In this document: positions 1-5,845 of the stretch, piece by piece
How positions within the stretch are numbered: position 1 is the first letter of the stretch
Layout of the letters: every line of letters begins with the position of its first letter
Origin: Collinsella sp.
Lineage (GTDB): Bacteria; Actinomycetota; Coriobacteriia; Coriobacteriales; Coriobacteriaceae
Reading direction: 5' to 3'
Length of the DNA stretch: 8,699 nt
Assembly (NCBI GenBank): GCA_014871605.1
Contig: WGSQ01000074.1
Coordinates: 1-8,699, forward strand
The notes under the pieces: generated by a model
What the model saw: only the letters and a program-made list of their open reading frames with translations
What the model was told of the DNA's origin: nothing
The model's database searches: none
Translations under genes and position numbers: made by a program

Positions 1-9
1 CAAGGGCCC

Positions 10-855
10 TTGACCTCTCTTGTCTCCTTTTTGGGCGACATCGACTACCGACCGTTTTGGGTGTCCATTAAAACGAGCGGCCTTGCCCTGCTGATCTCCT
101 TTGCGCTGGGCCTGTTTGCCGCGTGGAAGACCATGGGCACCTCGAGTCGCATCAAGGGCCTGCTCGACTCGGTCTTTACCATCCCCATGGTGTTGCCGCC
201 CACGGTCTGCGGCTTTCTGCTCCTTATGCTGTTTGGCCGCTCGACCGGGGTGGGCCAGTGGCTTATCGCGCACGGCGTCTCGATTGTCTTTACGTGGCCG
301 GCGGCGGTGATTTCTGCCGTGGTGGTATCGTTTCCCCTGGTCTACCGTACGGCGCTCGGCGCCTTTGAGAGCCTCGACACGCAAATGCTCGATGCGGCGC
401 GCACGCTGGGCTGGTCCGAGCGACGCATCTTCACCAAACTCATGATGCCGCTCGGCTGGCCCTCGATTGCCGCCGGCACGGTGCTCGCCTTTGCCCGCGC
501 CATGGGCGAGTTTGGCTGCACCCTGTTCTTTGCGGGCAACTATGCCGGTATTACGCAGACCATTCCCATTGCGATTTACTTTGAATGGATGGGCGGCAAT
601 ACGTCGGTGGCCCTCTTTTGGGTCGTGGTCGTAATAGCGTTCAGCTTCCTAGTCATCCTGTTCATCAACATGTACACGGCGCATTCGCAAAAATACCGCG
701 AGCGTGGCCTTTCCCGTGCGAAACGTAAGCAGGCCAAAGATCTCGCCGGACAGGGCGATTCACTCGACCCGGCGGGCGGTGATGCCTTGCGTATCGATCG
801 CGAGGCACTGGCCGAGCTCATGCGCGATGAGCCCGCTATGCAGGGAGGTCGATAG
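10..855 (+). CDS. modB: Molybdate-type ABC transporter permease (ModB), start uncertain
   Basis: Inner-membrane channel subunit of an ABC importer, most likely for molybdate or tungstate. Hydrophobic segments lie near residues 17-40, 55-76, 92-112, 150-172 and 200-221. The cytoplasmic coupling (EAA) loop is clear: LDAARTLGWSERRIF at 127-141, then MPLGWPSIAAGTVLAFARAMGEFG at 146-169 (the FARAMGEFG block is typical of ModB). The region after residue 225 is an unusual hydrophilic tail of about 55 residues, longer than I expect for the family. The first possible start is TTG at 10, but the frame is open to the window edge and no well-spaced ribosome binding site is visible, so the true start may lie upstream. 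The stop is 3 bases before modC, so the two are co-transcribed. A periplasmic binding protein gene (modA) probably lies just left of the window. A sulfate or tungstate permease is the main alternative. Confidence 0.85.
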   Translation: MTSLVSFLGDIDYRPFWVSIKTSGLALLISFALGLFAAWKTMGTSSRIKGLLDSVFTIPMVLPPTVCGFLLLMLFGRSTGVGQWLIAHGVSIVFTWPAAVISAVVVSFPLVYRTALGAFESLDTQMLDAARTLGWSERRIFTKLMMPLGWPSIAAGTVLAFARAMGEFGCTLFFAGNYAGITQTIPIAIYFEWMGGNTSVALFWVVVVIAFSFLVILFINMYTAHSQKYRERGLSRAKRKQAKDLAGQGDSLDPAGGDALRIDREALAELMRDEPAMQGGR

Positions 856-858
856 GCC

Positions 859-1929
859 ATGTCACTCGTTCTGGATATTAAAAAGCGCTATCCCGGGTTT
901 ATGCTCGACATGCAGCTTGAGGCCGGCGAGGAGCGTGTGGCGCTGCTTGGTGCCTCGGGCTGCGGCAAGAGCTGCACGCTGCGCTGCATTGCCGGCGTGG
1001 AGACGCCCGACGAGGGCAAGATCGTCGTCAACGGCGTGACCTTTTTTGACTCGGCGGCTGGCATCAACCTGTCACCCCAGGAGCGAAAATGCGCCCTGTT
1101 GTTTCAAAACTATCAGCTGTTTCCCAACATGACGGTGGCCGATAACGTATGCGCCGGTGTAAAGGATGCTGGCGACGCCGCCGCGCGCAAAAAGCTCGCC
1201 GAGCGCTATTTGGGCATTTTCGGTCTGGCCGATTTTGTCGATCGCTACCCCGCGCGACTCTCGGGCGGGCAGCAGCAACGCGTGGCGCTTGCCCGTATGG
1301 TGGCGGCGCATCCGGGCATTTTTATGTTCGACGAGCCCATGAGCGCGCTCGATGCGTATCTCAAGAGCGCGCTTGAGCAAAACATGCTCGACCTGTTCGA
1401 TGTATGCAACCGCACCGTGCTCTACGTGAGCCACGACATCGACGAAGCGTGCCGCCTGTGCCAGCGCATCTGCGTGATGCACGACGGGCATGTTGAGGAG
1501 ATCGGCTCCGTCGAGGACGTGGTCCGCCGTCCGCAGACGCTGGCGGCGCTGCGCCTGACGGGCTGCAAGAACACAAGCCGGGCGCGCAAGATCGGGTCTC
1601 AGGAAGTTGAAGCCCTGGACTGGGGCATGACCTTTAACGTGGGCCATGAGGTTCCCGATAACGTGACGTACCTCGGTATTCGTGCGAGCTACTTCCATGT
1701 TGACAATCGCGCGGAGCGCGGTCGCAACAGCTACGATTTGCACGTGGCCCGTGTGAGCGATTCGCGCTTTGAGCGGCTGGTGCTGCTGGACGTGCCGCGT
1801 GCTGATGCGCCCACGCGTCTGCAGTGGAAGGTGAATAAGGTGAGTGTACCCGTGGAAGAGCTGCCGCAGGCGGGTGAGACTCTGCGCATGCATTTTGATG
1901 CAAGTAGGATCCACTTGGTTTGTCGATAA
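859..1929 (+). CDS. modC: Molybdate-type ABC transporter ATP-binding protein (ModC)
   Basis: Cytoplasmic ATPase that powers the ModB channel. All nucleotide-binding motifs are present: Walker A GASGCGKS at 31-38, Q-loop Q83 in LLFQNYQLFPNM, signature LSGGQQQR at 134-141, Walker B IFMFDEP at 154-160 with catalytic E159, D-loop SALD at 162-165, and switch H192 in YVSHDIDEA. After about residue 235 comes a roughly 120-residue C-terminal region, in the place where ModC proteins carry a molybdate-binding MOP/TOBE regulatory domain; I see the position and size but not a clear MOP motif. The ATG is preceded by GGGAGG (843-848) lying inside the end of modB, which indicates translational linkage. A stem-loop terminator follows the stop. 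Substrate is inferred from family resemblance; sulfate or tungstate cannot be excluded. Confidence 0.87.
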   Translation: MSLVLDIKKRYPGFMLDMQLEAGEERVALLGASGCGKSCTLRCIAGVETPDEGKIVVNGVTFFDSAAGINLSPQERKCALLFQNYQLFPNMTVADNVCAGVKDAGDAAARKKLAERYLGIFGLADFVDRYPARLSGGQQQRVALARMVAAHPGIFMFDEPMSALDAYLKSALEQNMLDLFDVCNRTVLYVSHDIDEACRLCQRICVMHDGHVEEIGSVEDVVRRPQTLAALRLTGCKNTSRARKIGSQEVEALDWGMTFNVGHEVPDNVTYLGIRASYFHVDNRAERGRNSYDLHVARVSDSRFERLVLLDVPRADAPTRLQWKVNKVSVPVEELPQAGETLRMHFDASRIHLVCR

Positions 1930-1940
1930 CGCCGGGTAAT

Positions 1941-1970
1941 GCCGTCGGGGATATAAGCCTCGGCGGCTTT
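1941..1970 (+). terminator. Stem-loop terminator after modC
   Basis: GCCGTCGGGG (1941-1950) pairs with CCTCGGCGGC (1958-1967) over ten positions, including two G-T wobbles, around the 7-base loop ATATAAG. It starts 11 bases after the modC stop and is followed by TTT and then a mixed sequence. The short T-tract makes it a weaker intrinsic terminator than textbook examples, but position and stem strength support it. Confidence 0.65.
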
Positions 1971-2062
1971 GCCTTGCCGCTCGCCGAATGAGGGATGACA
2001 AACTCTTATCAATCAAGATAATTATTTATTAAACGACGACACACGGCGCTGTCGTACGAATG

Positions 2063-2100
2063 TCAACGGTGTTCGCATGGTCGACGACCGTTGATATAGT
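2063..2100 (+). promoter_or_regulatory. Promoter with overlapping inverted-repeat operator
   Basis: A sigma-70-like promoter is visible: TTCGCA (2072-2077, 4 of 6 matches to TTGACA), a 17-base spacer, and TATAGT (2095-2100, 5 of 6 matches to TATAAT). A perfect 8-bp inverted repeat, TCAACGGT (2063-2070) and ACCGTTGA (2087-2094), brackets the -35 box and abuts the -10 box. That is where a dimeric regulator would block or modulate RNA polymerase. An AT-rich stretch (2001-2035) lies upstream. Transcription would start near 2107, giving a leader of about 250 bases before the first reductase gene. The regulator is unknown. Confidence 0.6.
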
Positions 2101-2130
2101 TGACCTTAACTTGTAAAGGAGGACGCGCAC

Positions 2131-2199
2131 ATGCCGCAGACGACATACATTCGCCGCGTTGCCGCGCGCGCCCTGTATATGGCTCGGAGTCGCATATGA
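2131..2199 (+). CDS. Possible 22-residue leader peptide
   Basis: A short frame starts with ATG 9 bases after AAAGGAGG (2115-2122), the strongest ribosome binding site in the window, and about 24 bases after the predicted transcription start. The peptide begins MPQTTYIRRVAARALYMA and is basic, with five arginines in 22 residues, and has no recognisable domain. Its stop TGA overlaps the ATG of a second small frame (ATGA at 2196-2199). A regulatory leader peptide controlling downstream translation or attenuation is plausible. It could also be the start of a decayed gene. I do not recognise a family. The ribosome binding site and promoter spacing are seen; expression is inferred. Confidence 0.4.
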   Translation: MPQTTYIRRVAARALYMARSRI

Positions 2200-2366
2200 G
2201 CAGGTATGTTCACGGCTCCGGGAGAGACGACGCACAACTAAATAATCGACCGCAAAGCAGGTTCCCCAAAATTCCGGGTTTAGGCACGGCTGGGTTTTCG
2301 CCGCCCACCGTGCAGCAATACCGTAGTTATCCGTATTTGGTTCGAGAGGGGAACCGTCATGGCTGA
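2196..2366 (+). CDS. Possible 56-residue ORF coupled to the leader peptide
   Basis: ATG at 2196 overlaps the stop of the 22-codon frame and has GGAG (2186-2189) six bases upstream. The frame ends at 2366, overlapping the start of the first reductase gene by 8 bases. The product begins MSRYVHGSGRDDAQL and is rich in Arg, Pro, Gly and Tyr, with no domain I recognise. Overlapping starts on both sides would allow a translational relay into the operon. However, the same DNA forms strong RNA stems (see 2260-2355), so the open frame could be coincidental. Treated as a weak candidate. Confidence 0.2.
   Translation: MSRYVHGSGRDDAQLNNRPQSRFPKIPGLGTAGFSPPTVQQYRSYPYLVREGNRHG
2260..2355 (+). promoter_or_regulatory. 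Structured mRNA leader that can pair the ribosome binding site
   Basis: GGTTCCCC (2260-2267) is perfectly complementary to GGGGAACC (2348-2355), and the second arm contains the purine-rich ribosome binding site (GAGAGGGG, 2344-2351) of the reductase gene starting at 2359. Enclosed are a strong hairpin, GCACGG/CCGTGC (2284-2289 and 2308-2313) continued by TGGG/CCCA across one bulged C, and a weaker one, AATAC/GTATT (2317-2321 and 2333-2337). A closing helix that holds the ribosome binding site around internal stems is the usual plan of a translation-controlling riboswitch or leader RNA. I recognise no known riboswitch class. Confidence 0.45.
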
Positions 2367-3642
2367 AGAATTCGATTTCCATCCGATGTGGGAGAGCCTC
2401 GGCATGAATCTTGCCGATCACGACATGCTGCTGGGCGCTGTGGGCCAGATGTACGGCGATATGTTCCTGACGCAGAACAATCGCCCCAAGTCCACGTCCT
2501 ACCTGGATTTTGTCGCCACCAACATCCACAGCGGCCGTATTAAGGAGATGCTCGACAAGAAGGAGGCCGGCGAGGCCACCAAGATCGTCGGTTCGTTCTG
2601 TGTGTACGTGCCCGAGGAGATCGTGCTTGCCTGCGATGGCATCCCCGTTGGCCTGTGCTCGGGTGCCGACTGGGCGACCGACAAGGTCGAGGAGCATCTG
2701 CCGCGCAACACCTGCCCGCTCATCAAGAGCTTTGCCGGCTTTAAGCTGGGCGAGGTCTGCCCCTACATTGAGTCGAGTGATCTGGTGGTGGGCGAGAACA
2801 CCTGCGATGGCAAGAAGAAGGCCTACGAGTTCTTTGCCACGCAAAAGAACATGTACGTCATGGATATCCCCAACGTGCACGACGAGTCGACGCTCGTGAC
2901 CTGGAAGGCCGAGGTTAAAAAGCTTGCCGCCAAGATCGAGGAAGAGTGCGGCGTCAAGATTACGCCCGAGCGCCTGAAGGCTGCCATCCACGCCGTCAAC
3001 GAGAAGCGTCGCGCCCTGCAGCGCCTCGCTGCCACGCGCGCTGCCGATCCGGCGCCCATCAGCGGTCTCGACAGCCTGCTGACCGTTCAGGCCGCCTTTA
3101 TGGACGACACGCCGCGTCTGACCGGAGCCATCAACGAGATGGCCGCCGAGTGCGAGCAGCGCGTTGAGGCCGGCGAGGGCGTGGCGCCCAAGGGGACCAA
3201 GCGCATCCTGTACACCGGCACGCCCATGGCCGTGCCCAACTGGAAGCTGTTCAACCTCATCGAGAAGGCCGGCGGCGTTGTGGTAGGCGAGGAGTCCTGC
3301 ACGGGCTCGCGCTACTACAAGGACCTGGTCGACGAGTCCGGTGAGACGGTCGACGAGATGCTCGACGCCATCGCCGAGCGCTACTTTAAGATTAACTGCG
3401 CCGTCTTTACGCCCAACGATCAGCGTATGAAGGACATTGTCCAGATGGCCAAGGACTTGCATGCCGACGGCATCGTCGACGTGGCCCTGCAGTTCTGCAC
3501 GCTCTACGAGATGGAGTCGTTTGCCGTGGAGAAGGCTGCCGAGGAGGCCGGCATTCCGTTTATGCACATCACGACCGACTACGCCGGCGAGGATGCAGGC
3601 CAACTGCAAACCAGGATTGAGGCTTTCTTGGAAACCATTTAG
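2359..3642 (+). CDS. 2-hydroxyacyl-CoA dehydratase / double-cubane-cluster reductase family protein, divergent paralogue
   Basis: A 427-residue cytoplasmic iron-sulfur protein of the family that includes HgdB, BcrC and the double-cubane reductases (E. coli YjiM type). Family landmarks appear in order: GSFCVYVPEEI (78-88), GLCSGADW (98-105), NTCPLIKSFAGF (117-128), CPYIESSDLVVGENTCDGKK (134-153), ESCTGSRYY (312-320), CAVFTPNDQR (347-356) and LQFCTLYEMES (377-387). Likely cluster cysteines are C119, C134, C149, C314, C347 and C380; which ones bind iron is inferred. Two features set it apart from its neighbour at 3797: an N-terminal extension of roughly 40 residues, and loss of cysteine in the GCP motif, which reads GTPMAVPNW (287-295). 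The ATG has a GAGAGGGG ribosome binding site. It is first in a run with a second paralogue and their activator, resembling the A-B-C order of dehydratase operons. Whether the two paralogues form a heterodimer is open. Substrate unknown. Confidence 0.85.
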   Translation: MAEEFDFHPMWESLGMNLADHDMLLGAVGQMYGDMFLTQNNRPKSTSYLDFVATNIHSGRIKEMLDKKEAGEATKIVGSFCVYVPEEIVLACDGIPVGLCSGADWATDKVEEHLPRNTCPLIKSFAGFKLGEVCPYIESSDLVVGENTCDGKKKAYEFFATQKNMYVMDIPNVHDESTLVTWKAEVKKLAAKIEEECGVKITPERLKAAIHAVNEKRRALQRLAATRAADPAPISGLDSLLTVQAAFMDDTPRLTGAINEMAAECEQRVEAGEGVAPKGTKRILYTGTPMAVPNWKLFNLIEKAGGVVVGEESCTGSRYYKDLVDESGETVDEMLDAIAERYFKINCAVFTPNDQRMKDIVQMAKDLHADGIVDVALQFCTLYEMESFAVEKAAEEAGIPFMHITTDYAGEDAGQLQTRIEAFLETI

Positions 3643-3657
3643 GGGTATCCGTCCCGG

Positions 3658-3759
3658 CGGCTTCCCCAGGCACCCGATCTTGCCGTTCAAACCATCGTTT
3701 GCGTACCAAAGTACGCGGCGCTTCTCTTTCACGGCAACCTCGGGCACCTGGGAAAGCCG
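3658..3759 (+). repeat. 102-base imperfect inverted repeat (long hairpin) between the paralogues
   Basis: Arms 3658-3686 and 3731-3759 pair at 24 of 29 positions, with mismatches in small symmetric patches. Inside them, 14 + 14 bases pair poorly, and the tip is a perfect hairpin, GCGTAC CAAA GTACGC (3701-3716). The whole element fits between the stop of the first reductase gene (3642) and the ribosome binding site of the second (3787-3792). There is no T-tract directly after it, so it is not a classical terminator. It may stabilise or process the mRNA, set the ratio of the two paralogues, or be a small dispersed palindromic element. No flanking direct repeat was found. Confidence 0.65.
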
Positions 3760-3796
3760 TTTCCTTGGTTGGTCAAAAGGTTTGTTAAGGAGTTAT

Positions 3797-4960
3797 ATGT
3801 CGGAATATATTGAGCAGCCGTTGCCGTCTACGTTTGAGGAGTTCAACGAGCAGCGCAAGGCGGCGTTTATTCGCGTCAAAGATTACAAACAGGCCGGCAA
3901 TCGCCTGGTCGGCTTCTTGTGCAGCTATACGCCGCTCGAGATTATCGATGCCGCGGGGGCCGCAAGTGTCGCTCTGTGCGGTACGTCCGATGAGGTGATT
4001 CCCGAGGCCGAGAAGGTGCTGCCGGCAAACCTCTGCCCGCTCATCAAGTCGACCTACGGCTTTGCCTACTCGCAAAAGTGCCCGTTTACGTACTTTAGCG
4101 ACATGATCATCGGCGAGACCACCTGCGACGGCAAGAAGAAGATGTACGAGCTGCTCAACGAGCTCAAGCGCACGCGCATTCTGCATCTTCCGCAGGGTCG
4201 CGATCGCGCCTACGAGCGTGAAGGCTGGTACGAGGAGTGCCGCCTGCTCAAGGAGGAGCTCGAGAACTTCTACGGTATTACGATCACCGATGACGACCTT
4301 CGTGCTGCCGTTCGTCGCCGCAACCGCTTGCGTGCGGCCCAGCTCGAGATGTTTGCGCTGCAGGCCAACCAGCCGGCGGCCATGAGCGGCGTCGATCTGA
4401 TGAGCACCATGTTTGCCGGTACGTTCAGCTTTGATATCGAGGCCTATACGCAGCAGCTGGAGCAAAAGGTTGCCAAGCTGCGCGAGACCTACGACGCGGG
4501 CGAGCGCCCGGTCGCGGCAGACGCCAAGCGCATTCTGATCACCGGCTGCCCGGTGGGCGGCGTGATCAACAAGATCGGTCGCACCATCGAGTCCAACGGC
4601 GGCGTGGTCGTGTGCATGGACGATTGCTCGGGAGAGCGCACGGCGGCCATGATGATCGATCCGGAGGCTCCCGACATCCTGCGCGCCATCGCCGACCGCT
4701 ACCTGGACATCAGCTGCTCGGTCATGACGCCCAACGACGGTCGTATGGAAAACACGCTGGCTATGTGCGAGAAGTATCATGTCGATGGCGTGGTAGAGAG
4801 CGTGCTGCAGGCCTGCCACACCTTCAACGTTGAGAGCGCGCGCATGCAGGAGGCCGTCGAGGGTGCGGGTATTCCGTATATGAAGATCGAGACCGACTAC
4901 AGCAACGGTGACATGGGCCAGATCGAGACGCGCATCGCCGCCTTAATCGAAACCCTGTAG
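3797..4960 (+). CDS. Double-cubane-cluster anaerobic reductase (YjiM-type)
   Basis: A 387-residue cytoplasmic iron-sulfur protein, very like E. coli YjiM along its whole length as I recall it. Conserved stretches include GFLCSYTPLEI (39-49), ALCGTSDE (59-66), NLCPLIKSTYGF (78-89), KCPFTYFSDMIIGETTCDGKKKMYE (94-118), ITGCPVGG (248-255), DDCSGER (275-281), ISCSVMTPND (305-314) and LQACHTFNVES (337-347). In this family cysteines hold a double-cubane [8Fe-9S] cluster; candidates here are C80, C95, C110, C277, C307 and C340. Related proteins, once reduced by an ATP-driven activator, reduce small unreactive molecules, but the natural substrate is unknown. The ATG at 3797 is chosen for AAGGAG at 3787-3792 and because the protein begins at the family's usual N-terminus; the frame stays open upstream through the hairpin and into the preceding gene. 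The activator gene follows after 50 bases. Confidence 0.9.
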   Translation: MSEYIEQPLPSTFEEFNEQRKAAFIRVKDYKQAGNRLVGFLCSYTPLEIIDAAGAASVALCGTSDEVIPEAEKVLPANLCPLIKSTYGFAYSQKCPFTYFSDMIIGETTCDGKKKMYELLNELKRTRILHLPQGRDRAYEREGWYEECRLLKEELENFYGITITDDDLRAAVRRRNRLRAAQLEMFALQANQPAAMSGVDLMSTMFAGTFSFDIEAYTQQLEQKVAKLRETYDAGERPVAADAKRILITGCPVGGVINKIGRTIESNGGVVVCMDDCSGERTAAMMIDPEAPDILRAIADRYLDISCSVMTPNDGRMENTLAMCEKYHVDGVVESVLQACHTFNVESARMQEAVEGAGIPYMKIETDYSNGDMGQIETRIAALIETL

Positions 4961-4965
4961 GACAA

Positions 4966-4996
4966 ATGCGGCAAAGGGATAGTTGCTTTGCCGCAT
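4966..4996 (+). repeat. Perfect 11-bp inverted repeat before the activator gene
   Basis: ATGCGGCAAAG (4966-4976) and CTTTGCCGCAT (4986-4996) are exact reverse complements around a 9-base loop. The hairpin begins 5 bases after the reductase stop and ends 2 bases before the AAGGAGG ribosome binding site (4999-5005) of the activator gene. With no T-tract it is unlikely to be a full intrinsic terminator. A role in mRNA processing, stability or in lowering activator output relative to the reductase is plausible. Confidence 0.75.
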
Positions 4997-5010
4997 AGAA
5001 GGAGGATGCC

Positions 5011-5775
5011 GTGGTTGGCATTGGTATCGACATAGGCTCGACGGCCGCGAAGGCTGCAGTGGTGGAGACGGACGGCGCCATTGCGTGGACCTGCGTCATG
5101 CCGACGGGGTATTCGTCGGTCGATGCGGCCGAGCGCTTGCGCGGCGAGCTCGCTGCAGCCGACTATGACGTGGCTGCCGACGACGTGCGCGTGATCGCGA
5201 CCGGCTACGGCCGTGTCGCCGTGCCCTATGCGCACAAGGTCGTGACCGAGATCACCTGCCACGGCACCGGTGCCGTGCGCCTGTTTGGCGATCACGGCAC
5301 GGTGATTGACGTGGGCGGCCAGGACACCAAGGTCATTCAGATCAAGGGCGGTCGCGTAGTCAAGTTTGCCATGAACGACAAGTGCGCCGCCGGCACGGGG
5401 CGCTTTTTGGAGATCATGGCCGACCGCCTAGGTATTTCCCAGCAGCAGATGGCCGACCTGGCGCGTTCCGGCGAGCCCACCAAGATCAGCAGCATGTGCA
5501 CGGTGTTTGCCGAAAGCGAGGTCATCAGCCTGATCGGTCGCGGTGAGCCGCGCGAGAACATTGCGCGTGGCGTGATCGACAGCGTGGTCTCGCGCGTGGC
5601 GACCATGGCCGGGCAGGCCGCGGGCGCCCCGTACTACCTGACCGGCGGCCTGTGCGAGAACGCCTTCGTGGTGGAGCGGTTGGGCGAGCTGCTGGGGTCG
5701 CCGGTGACCACCTCGCCCCAGGCTCGTTTTGCCGGTGCCATCGGCGCGGCGATTCGCGCACAGGCGCTCAATTAA
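5011..5775 (+). CDS. ATP-dependent activator of the dehydratase/reductase (HgdC/YjiL-type)
   Basis: A 254-residue ASKHA-fold ATPase that forms a dimer with one [4Fe-4S] cluster at the interface and uses ATP hydrolysis to inject low-potential electrons into its partner reductase. Seen in order: phosphate-binding loop GIDIGSTAAK (5-14), TGYGR (64-68), EITCHGTGA (80-88), second phosphate motif DVGGQDTK (100-107), cluster cysteine C125 in NDKCAAGTGRF (122-132), cluster cysteine C163 in SSMCTVFAESE (160-170), adenosine motif LTGGLCEN (210-217), and AGAIGAA near the end. Length matches the single-domain activators. The GTG start is supported by AAGGAGG (4999-5005) at 5-base spacing; an ATG at 5006 is out of frame. 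Position directly after the two reductase genes identifies them as its likely partners. The electron donor (ferredoxin or flavodoxin) is not encoded here. Confidence 0.92.
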   Translation: MVGIGIDIGSTAAKAAVVETDGAIAWTCVMPTGYSSVDAAERLRGELAAADYDVAADDVRVIATGYGRVAVPYAHKVVTEITCHGTGAVRLFGDHGTVIDVGGQDTKVIQIKGGRVVKFAMNDKCAAGTGRFLEIMADRLGISQQQMADLARSGEPTKISSMCTVFAESEVISLIGRGEPRENIARGVIDSVVSRVATMAGQAAGAPYYLTGGLCENAFVVERLGELLGSPVTTSPQARFAGAIGAAIRAQALN

Positions 5776-5804
5776 TGCATCCGCCGCAGGCTCGCATTCA
5801 TGCG

Positions 5805-5810
5805 TATACT
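5805..5810 (+). promoter_or_regulatory. Possible -10 element ahead of selD
   Basis: TATACT in the 70-base gap between the activator and selD matches 5 of 6 consensus bases. No convincing -35 box lies 16-18 bases upstream (the region is GC-rich), and the nearby TG is one base out of place for an extended -10. selD may have its own weak promoter or simply be read from the upstream operon. Confidence 0.25.
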
Positions 5811-5845
5811 GGGAGAAAATGATTGACCGATGAGAGGAGGTATCG

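Larger units (their letters stand above)
1930..2358 (+). other. 429-base regulatory region between modC and the reductase operon
   Basis: This is the only long stretch without a recognisable conserved gene. In order it holds the modC terminator, an AT-rich patch (2001-2035) with TTATC/GATAA inverted repeats at 2006-2010 and 2017-2021, a promoter with an overlapping inverted repeat (2063-2100), a 22-codon frame, a possible 56-codon frame, and a fold that can cover the ribosome binding site of the next gene. No tRNA, rRNA or mobile-element sequence was recognised in it. Confidence 0.7.

Noticed and set aside
1072..2016. 314-codon minus-strand frame opposite modC
   Set aside because: It overlaps the ModC ATPase motifs in antisense, spans the terminator, and encodes a His/Arg/Ala-rich sequence with no domain.
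2100..2195. TTG-initiated extension upstream of the possible 56-codon frame
   Set aside because: The TTG at 2100 overlaps the predicted -10 box, lies upstream of the likely transcription start and has no ribosome binding site.
2029..3747. 572-codon open frame on the minus strand
   Set aside because: It lies opposite the well-supported reductase gene and its leader, has low-complexity composition typical of the antisense of GC-rich genes, and shows no family motif.
3437..3796. Upstream extension of the second reductase frame
   Set aside because: The frame is open back into the previous gene, but the extra 120 codons are the out-of-frame previous gene plus the hairpin. The ribosome binding site at 3787 and family N-terminus fix the start at 3797.
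3785..4819. 344-codon minus-strand frame opposite the second reductase gene
   Set aside because: Antisense to conserved reductase motifs; composition and lack of any domain mark it as a shadow.
2359..5775. A classical 2-hydroxyacyl-CoA dehydratase fermentation operon
   Set aside because: The three-gene order resembles it, but no CoA-transferase, electron-transfer flavoprotein or acyl-CoA dehydrogenase gene is nearby, and the second protein matches the YjiM-type reductase better. It is not fully excluded because the window is short.
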